From: Ruania halotolerans
GTDB lineage: Bacteria; Actinomycetota; Actinomycetes; Actinomycetales; Beutenbergiaceae
Assembly: GCF_021049285.1 (NCBI RefSeq)
Contig: NZ_CP088017.1
Location: 2,925,380-2,989,379, forward strand
Length of the DNA: 64,000 bases
Reading direction: 5' to 3'
The notes beneath the pieces are model-generated. The model saw nothing but the letters and a program-made list of their open reading frames with translations. It was not told the origin of the DNA and did no database searches. Position numbers and translations under genes: made by a program. Positions 60,363 through 64,000 of the stretch are shown here, piece by piece. Within the stretch, counting starts at the first letter, position 1. Each line of letters opens with the position of its first letter.

Positions 60363-62243
60363 TCACCAGCCGCCGCCACCGCCACCACCGACTCCCCCTC
60401 CGACGCTCCCGCCGGCGAACCCCGAGCCGCCGCCGGCACCCGAGACCGCCGCTCCCACCGACACTGATGCGGTGCTCGCGAACGTCGAGACTCCGCTGAA
60501 CGCTGCGGCGGTCCACAGGCCGGGTGTCGTTCCGACGTACCAGGTGGGCTGCAGCTCCACCTGCCCGGCGGCAGCCGCCTCGGCGAACACGTCGGCCCAG
60601 TGCTGGGCCACTCCGAAGGCAATAGCGAACGGCAGGTACCGGGAGAAGATGTCCTCGCCCTCCTCGAACCGCAACTGGTTCGCCTCGGCGGTCTCCAGGT
60701 ACTTTTTGAAGCCCAAGGTCTGTGCGAGCACAGCGGTTCCGTCCGCAGTGCGCGCGGGGGCGAACGGCGCCGCCACAAGGGTCGCGATACCGATCAGGAC
60801 CACCGCGAGGCCGAGAAACCCCCATCCGGTGAGCATTCCGAGCGCGATCGTCGCACCGATCCCGGCGAGCACGATGAGTACACCCGCCCCCGCCCAGGCA
60901 TAGCGCACCTGCTGCGGCGAGGTGCTGAACCAGCCACGCTCGACCACGCGGTCATAGAGCTCGGATTGGGCCTGTCCCAGAGACTTCGCGAACTCGGTGC
61001 TGAGTTCGGACATCCGCACCTGTGGGTCGCTCCCGGGGAAGATCCCCCGCAGGATCGTCTCCTCGAAAGCCAGGAGGCCATCCCAGCTCGCCTGCGGACC
61101 GGTGAGCGTACGGCGCAGTCGCCAGTCGGGCGAACCGTCGTCGGTCTCTTCGGTCGGCACCTCCTCGATGGTGAGGTACCCCCGAACGGCCAGATCCACG
61201 ATGGTGGCGGTCACGTCATGGGTGTGCGCCACCTCATCCAGGAGAGTGCCTGCGGCCCCGGGGGTGACGCCGTCGGGCGGGGTGAACCGGACGGCGACGG
61301 GCCCCTTCCCGGCGGGCCCCACTGCCGTGGAATCGACGCCGTCTACGGGGCGCAGCCCGGGCGTGAGCCCCAGGTGGGCGCGGTCCCGCCCACGTTGCCG
61401 GGCCCGGACCGCCACAGCCGCGATGCCACCACCGCCCAGCAACAGAGCAAGCCACGGGGCGAGAGTGTCGGCGCCGAAGAAGTTCGACCAGGTGGTGCGC
61501 TCGACCAGGATGGGCTCGACACCACCGAAGGTATCCGGCTCGTAGGCGAGCACGATCGTCATCCCCTCACCACTATCCAGCGAGGGCTCGTCGAATGAGG
61601 CCAGGCCGTCGGACCGGTAGGTCGCGTTGGCACAGATGTCGCCGCTGCCCACTGGTCCCACGTAGCATGCGGCGTCGCGAATGGCGTGGGGGCCGTCGAT
61701 CTCGACGAGCACGTCGGACATGGGCACCTCCCACGCGGAGCCGATCACGTTCCAGAAAACCTCGTCCTGGCCGTGGGTACCGGCACCTGAGTTGGGCACC
61801 CCGGCCACGGTGTAAGAGATCGTGTACTGCTGAGCTCCGGAGACCTCCTCGTTCTCATCGCCGACGTAGACGATCAGCCCACCGTCGTCGGACTCGGTGT
61901 GCACGTCGGCCGGCGCACCGGAGTCCGAGGAAGCGGTGATGCCGGAGTATTCGAGGACCCGGTAGTGATCGGGATCGTCGGGGATCTCCTGCCGCTCCAC
62001 CAGGGTCAGGAACGGCCCATGCCCGGGCTCGTCGGCGAAGTCGAACGTCATGTCGATGGTCACCTCGATCGTGCCCTCGGGGTGGACTTCGGCGTTCACG
62101 TGATACTGCTCGATCGACCACGCGTCCTCGGCGTCCGCCTGCGCCGCCGTGGGCGATCCCAGCAGGGCTAGTGCCGCGATCACCGCCACAGCCAGGAACG
62201 GGAACAGCCTGCCCAGGAGGATCGGTCGACGCATGCCGCCCAT
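60363..62243 (-). CDS. DUF2207 family membrane protein
   Basis: The 626-residue protein has a signal peptide (GRLFPFLAVAVIAALALLGSPTAAQA) and an extracellular beta domain (WSIEQYHVNAEVHPEGTIEVTIDMTFDFADEPGHGPFLTLVERQEI). A membrane segment (LAPWLALLLGGGGIAAVAVRAR) is followed by a cytoplasmic winged-helix-like part (THDVTATIVDLAVRGYLTIEEV), two further membrane segments, and a C-terminal stretch rich in Gly (FAGGSVGGGVGGGGGGGW). The architecture is typical of DUF2207 (YciQ-like). Function unknown. ATG 62243 or 62234 is possible. Confidence 0.88.
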   Translation of the reverse strand: MGGMRRPILLGRLFPFLAVAVIAALALLGSPTAAQADAEDAWSIEQYHVNAEVHPEGTIEVTIDMTFDFADEPGHGPFLTLVERQEIPDDPDHYRVLEYSGITASSDSGAPADVHTESDDGGLIVYVGDENEEVSGAQQYTISYTVAGVPNSGAGTHGQDEVFWNVIGSAWEVPMSDVLVEIDGPHAIRDAACYVGPVGSGDICANATYRSDGLASFDEPSLDSGEGMTIVLAYEPDTFGGVEPILVERTTWSNFFGADTLAPWLALLLGGGGIAAVAVRARQRGRDRAHLGLTPGLRPVDGVDSTAVGPAGKGPVAVRFTPPDGVTPGAAGTLLDEVAHTHDVTATIVDLAVRGYLTIEEVPTEETDDGSPDWRLRRTLTGPQASWDGLLAFEETILRGIFPGSDPQVRMSELSTEFAKSLGQAQSELYDRVVERGWFSTSPQQVRYAWAGAGVLIVLAGIGATIALGMLTGWGFLGLAVVLIGIATLVAAPFAPARTADGTAVLAQTLGFKKYLETAEANQLRFEEGEDIFSRYLPFAIAFGVAQHWADVFAEAAAAGQVELQPTWYVGTTPGLWTAAAFSGVSTFASTASVSVGAAVSGAGGGSGFAGGSVGGGVGGGGGGGW

Positions 62244-62254
62244 CGTACGGATCG

Positions 62255-63136
62255 CTACCTGGCGGCAGCCTCCCCCGCGCGGACGATCCTGGTCACGATC
62301 TCCTCGGCCACACGAGGGGCGTCCAGCCCGACGACGACCCGCACGTTCCCGTCCGGCCTCACCTCGTGCGTGGTGACCCCGTCGTTGCTGACGTACACCC
62401 GCCCCGGCTCCGAGAGCGTCACCAGCTCCGGACGCAACAGCGCGAGCACAGCCACCGGGTCGTGCGGGACGTTCCAGGTTTCGTTCCAGAACTTCCACCA
62501 CTGGTCGATATCCGCCGCGAGCGCCGCACCCAACGGCCCTGCGGCGGCGATCACCGCGAGCTGGCCGGACTCGATCCGCACCTGCCGGGTGATCTCCAGG
62601 CCGCAGATCACGATCGGAGCACCGGAGTTGAAGACCGCAGCGGCTGCATCGGTGTCCGAGCGGATGTTGTGCTCCGGTTCGGGTGCGGCGAAATCGCCAC
62701 CCATGAGCCAGAATCCGCGTGCGGAGCCCGCCATGGAAGGTGTGCGCTCGAGAGCCAGGGCCAGATTGGTCAGCGGTCCGATGGCGAGCACGTCCCGGCC
62801 CGGCCGGGAGGCGACGGCCTCGGCCAGGGAGGCTGCGCCGTCGCCGGGCTCGACGTGCTCAGCCTCCAGACCGGGGTGCAGCGACCCCTCGTGGCCGGCC
62901 CACCAGACCTCCCGACCGGAGCGGGTGGCAGCCTCTCCCGCCCAGACCGGCAGGCGCCGTCCGGCCAGGCCTGCGTACCGCTGCACCAGGCGAGCACGAA
63001 GGAGCGTGTCCCCGTAGACGGTGGTGACCGCGGGTAGTTCCACCTCCGGAGAGCCAAGCAGCAGGGCGAGGGCCATCGCGTCATCGACGTCGGTGCCGAG
63101 GTCGGTGTCGAGGACGACGCTGTGGTGGGTGGTCAC
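62255..63136 (-). CDS. Inosine/uridine-preferring nucleoside hydrolase
   Basis: The 293-residue enzyme hydrolyses the N-glycosidic bond of nucleosides. It has VVLDTDLGTDVDDAMALALLLGSPEVEL (the DxDxxxDD calcium site), VYGDTLLRARLVQRYAG, VLAIGPLTNLALALE, FWLMGGDF and AAAAVFNSGAPIVICGLEITRQV, then WNVPHDPVAVLALLRPEL. The GTG 63136 start is preferred because AAGGA lies upstream; a GTG at 63160 overlapping the permease stop is possible. It lies in an operon with an ABC permease and so may break down an imported nucleoside. Confidence 0.92.
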   Translation of the reverse strand: MTTHHSVVLDTDLGTDVDDAMALALLLGSPEVELPAVTTVYGDTLLRARLVQRYAGLAGRRLPVWAGEAATRSGREVWWAGHEGSLHPGLEAEHVEPGDGAASLAEAVASRPGRDVLAIGPLTNLALALERTPSMAGSARGFWLMGGDFAAPEPEHNIRSDTDAAAAVFNSGAPIVICGLEITRQVRIESGQLAVIAAAGPLGAALAADIDQWWKFWNETWNVPHDPVAVLALLRPELVTLSEPGRVYVSNDGVTTHEVRPDGNVRVVVGLDAPRVAEEIVTRIVRAGEAAAR

Positions 63137-63156
63137 GAGGTGGCGGTTTCCTTCGT

Positions 63157-63996
63157 TCACTTGAGGCCTGAGGTGGTGACGGACTGGATGAAGTAGCGCT
63201 GCAGCGTCAGGATGATCACCAGCGGCACAGCGATGAGCACGACCGCTCCGGCGAACATCAGCCCGTAGTCCACGCTGAACTGGCCCTGCATATTGGCCAG
63301 CGCTACGGGGCCGAGGATGTGCTCGGAGTCGGTGCCGATCAGCAGCGGCCACACGTAGGCCTGCCACTGGAACAGGAACAGCATCAGTGCCGCACCGATC
63401 ATGGCGGGGCGGGCGAGCGGGGCGTAGATGCGGGAGAAGATGCCCCACCACCCGAGACCGTCCAGGCGTGCGGCCTCGGCCAGATCCTCCGGCACGGCGA
63501 GGAAGAACTGCCGCAGCAGGAAGATCGCCATCCCGTTGCCGAGGCCGGGCAGGATCAGGCCGGTGAAGGTGTTCTGCAGGTTCCACGTGCGGAAGACGTC
63601 CGCGAGCGGGATGGCGATGGCGTCGAATGGGATGAGGAAGCTGAGCACGATCACAGAGAACACGGCGCTACGACCCCGGAAGGGCAGAGCTGCGAGTGCG
63701 AACGCCGCCATCGCACAGATCACTAGCCCGACGGCGACAGTCGCCACGCTGACAATGATCGAGTTGAGGATTCCTCGCCCTAGCGAGGTCCCGGCGAGCG
63801 CGGTGTAGTTGTCCACGTTCGGAGTGAGAGTGAGGAAGGTCTCCCAGCCGAGCGGGCTGATGGTGCCGAACGTCTCGGCGCCGGGGCGCAACGAGTTCGT
63901 CAGTACCCACAGCAGCGGGATCGCAAAGAGAATCCCGACGGCGGCCGCCAGGATGGTCAGGGGAAGTCGCCGTCTGTGGGTGGTGAAGGCCCTCAT
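63157..63996 (-). CDS. Carbohydrate-type (CUT1) ABC permease
   Basis: The 279-residue permease has FAIPLLWVLTNSLRPGAETF, NSIIVSVATVAVGLVICAMAAFALAALPF, EDLAEAARLDGLGWWGIFSRIYAPLARPAMIGAALMLFLFQWQAYVWPLLI (ATPase contact loop) and the end LQRYFIQSVTTSGLK, typical of MalG-like permeases. An ATG lies at 63996, near the right edge; the operon continues outside. Its neighbour is a nucleoside hydrolase. Confidence 0.9.
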   Translation of the reverse strand: MRAFTTHRRRLPLTILAAAVGILFAIPLLWVLTNSLRPGAETFGTISPLGWETFLTLTPNVDNYTALAGTSLGRGILNSIIVSVATVAVGLVICAMAAFALAALPFRGRSAVFSVIVLSFLIPFDAIAIPLADVFRTWNLQNTFTGLILPGLGNGMAIFLLRQFFLAVPEDLAEAARLDGLGWWGIFSRIYAPLARPAMIGAALMLFLFQWQAYVWPLLIGTDSEHILGPVALANMQGQFSVDYGLMFAGAVVLIAVPLVIILTLQRYFIQSVTTSGLK

Positions 63997-64000
63997 CGCT

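Noticed and set aside
60363-60470. Gly-rich repeat at the end of the DUF2207 gene that resembled a simple-sequence expansion.
   Set aside because: A Gly-rich tail is usual in this family.
1-64000. CRISPR arrays, prophage genes and intact insertion sequences.
   Set aside because: None seen; no regularly spaced repeats, integrases or phage structural genes. The only mobile trace is the IS3 scrap near 14.1 kb.

Overview
The window is high-GC actinobacterial DNA, probably from a Micrococcales-type organism. The evidence is the codon use, the tmRNA tag ADSKRTDFALAA, actinobacterial families (DUF2017, DUF3039, DUF3054, DUF4916, the choice-of-anchor M surface proteins) and the actinobacterial gene set murI / MBL phosphodiesterase / rph / rdgB. 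That placement is inference; no 16S gene is present. Coding density is high, and most genes sit in short operons with ATGA or TGATG overlaps.

Region 1 to 4.3 kb is a zinc or manganese acquisition locus: a metal-binding ABC lipoprotein (partial), a 1207-residue sortase-anchored surface protein, a Zur-like operator, and a broken CobW/ZNG-type GTPase gene. Region 4.3 to 13.3 kb holds regulator/target pairs (LysR with Glu/Leu dehydrogenase, TetR with an MFS exporter, TetR with a decayed CPBP protease), an ATP-grasp enzyme, an aldo/keto reductase and a lipid kinase. Region 13.4 to 24.4 kb has tRNA-Lys, a BCP-type peroxiredoxin, an IS3 remnant, a DeoR/LacI chimeric regulator, a large secreted heparinase-like lyase and a phnDCEE operon ending in an RpiR regulator. 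A HAD hydrolase and tRNA-Leu follow.

Region 24.4 to 27.2 kb has a tandem repeat grown from the tRNA-Leu 3' end and two copies of a hairpin element that supplies the last codons (Arg-Val-Ala-stop) of three different genes. Region 27.2 to 33.2 kb is a polyol (mannitol/sorbitol-type) regulon: a three-gene ABC operon, a SorC-type regulator and mannitol 2-dehydrogenase, tied together by shared TATCAGATGAGC sites. Region 33.2 to 47.9 kb is mostly core genome: rdgB, rph, ppc, MBL enzyme, murI, DUF2017, clpS, pncB, a helicase with DUF3039, a DrrAB-like ABC exporter with its TetR regulator, and HU.

Region 48 to 64 kb is accessory: an acyl-CoA dehydrogenase, two ABC modules, an ArsR/SRPBCC/reductase operon, a MerR regulator beside a frameshifted hydrolase, a TetR/HPP pair, a WYL/VOC pair, ssrA (tmRNA), a DoxX protein, a DUF2207 membrane protein, and a nucleoside hydrolase behind a sugar-type ABC permease. 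Many divergent regulator/target pairs have clear inverted-repeat operators, and there are four decayed protein genes plus an IS3 remnant.
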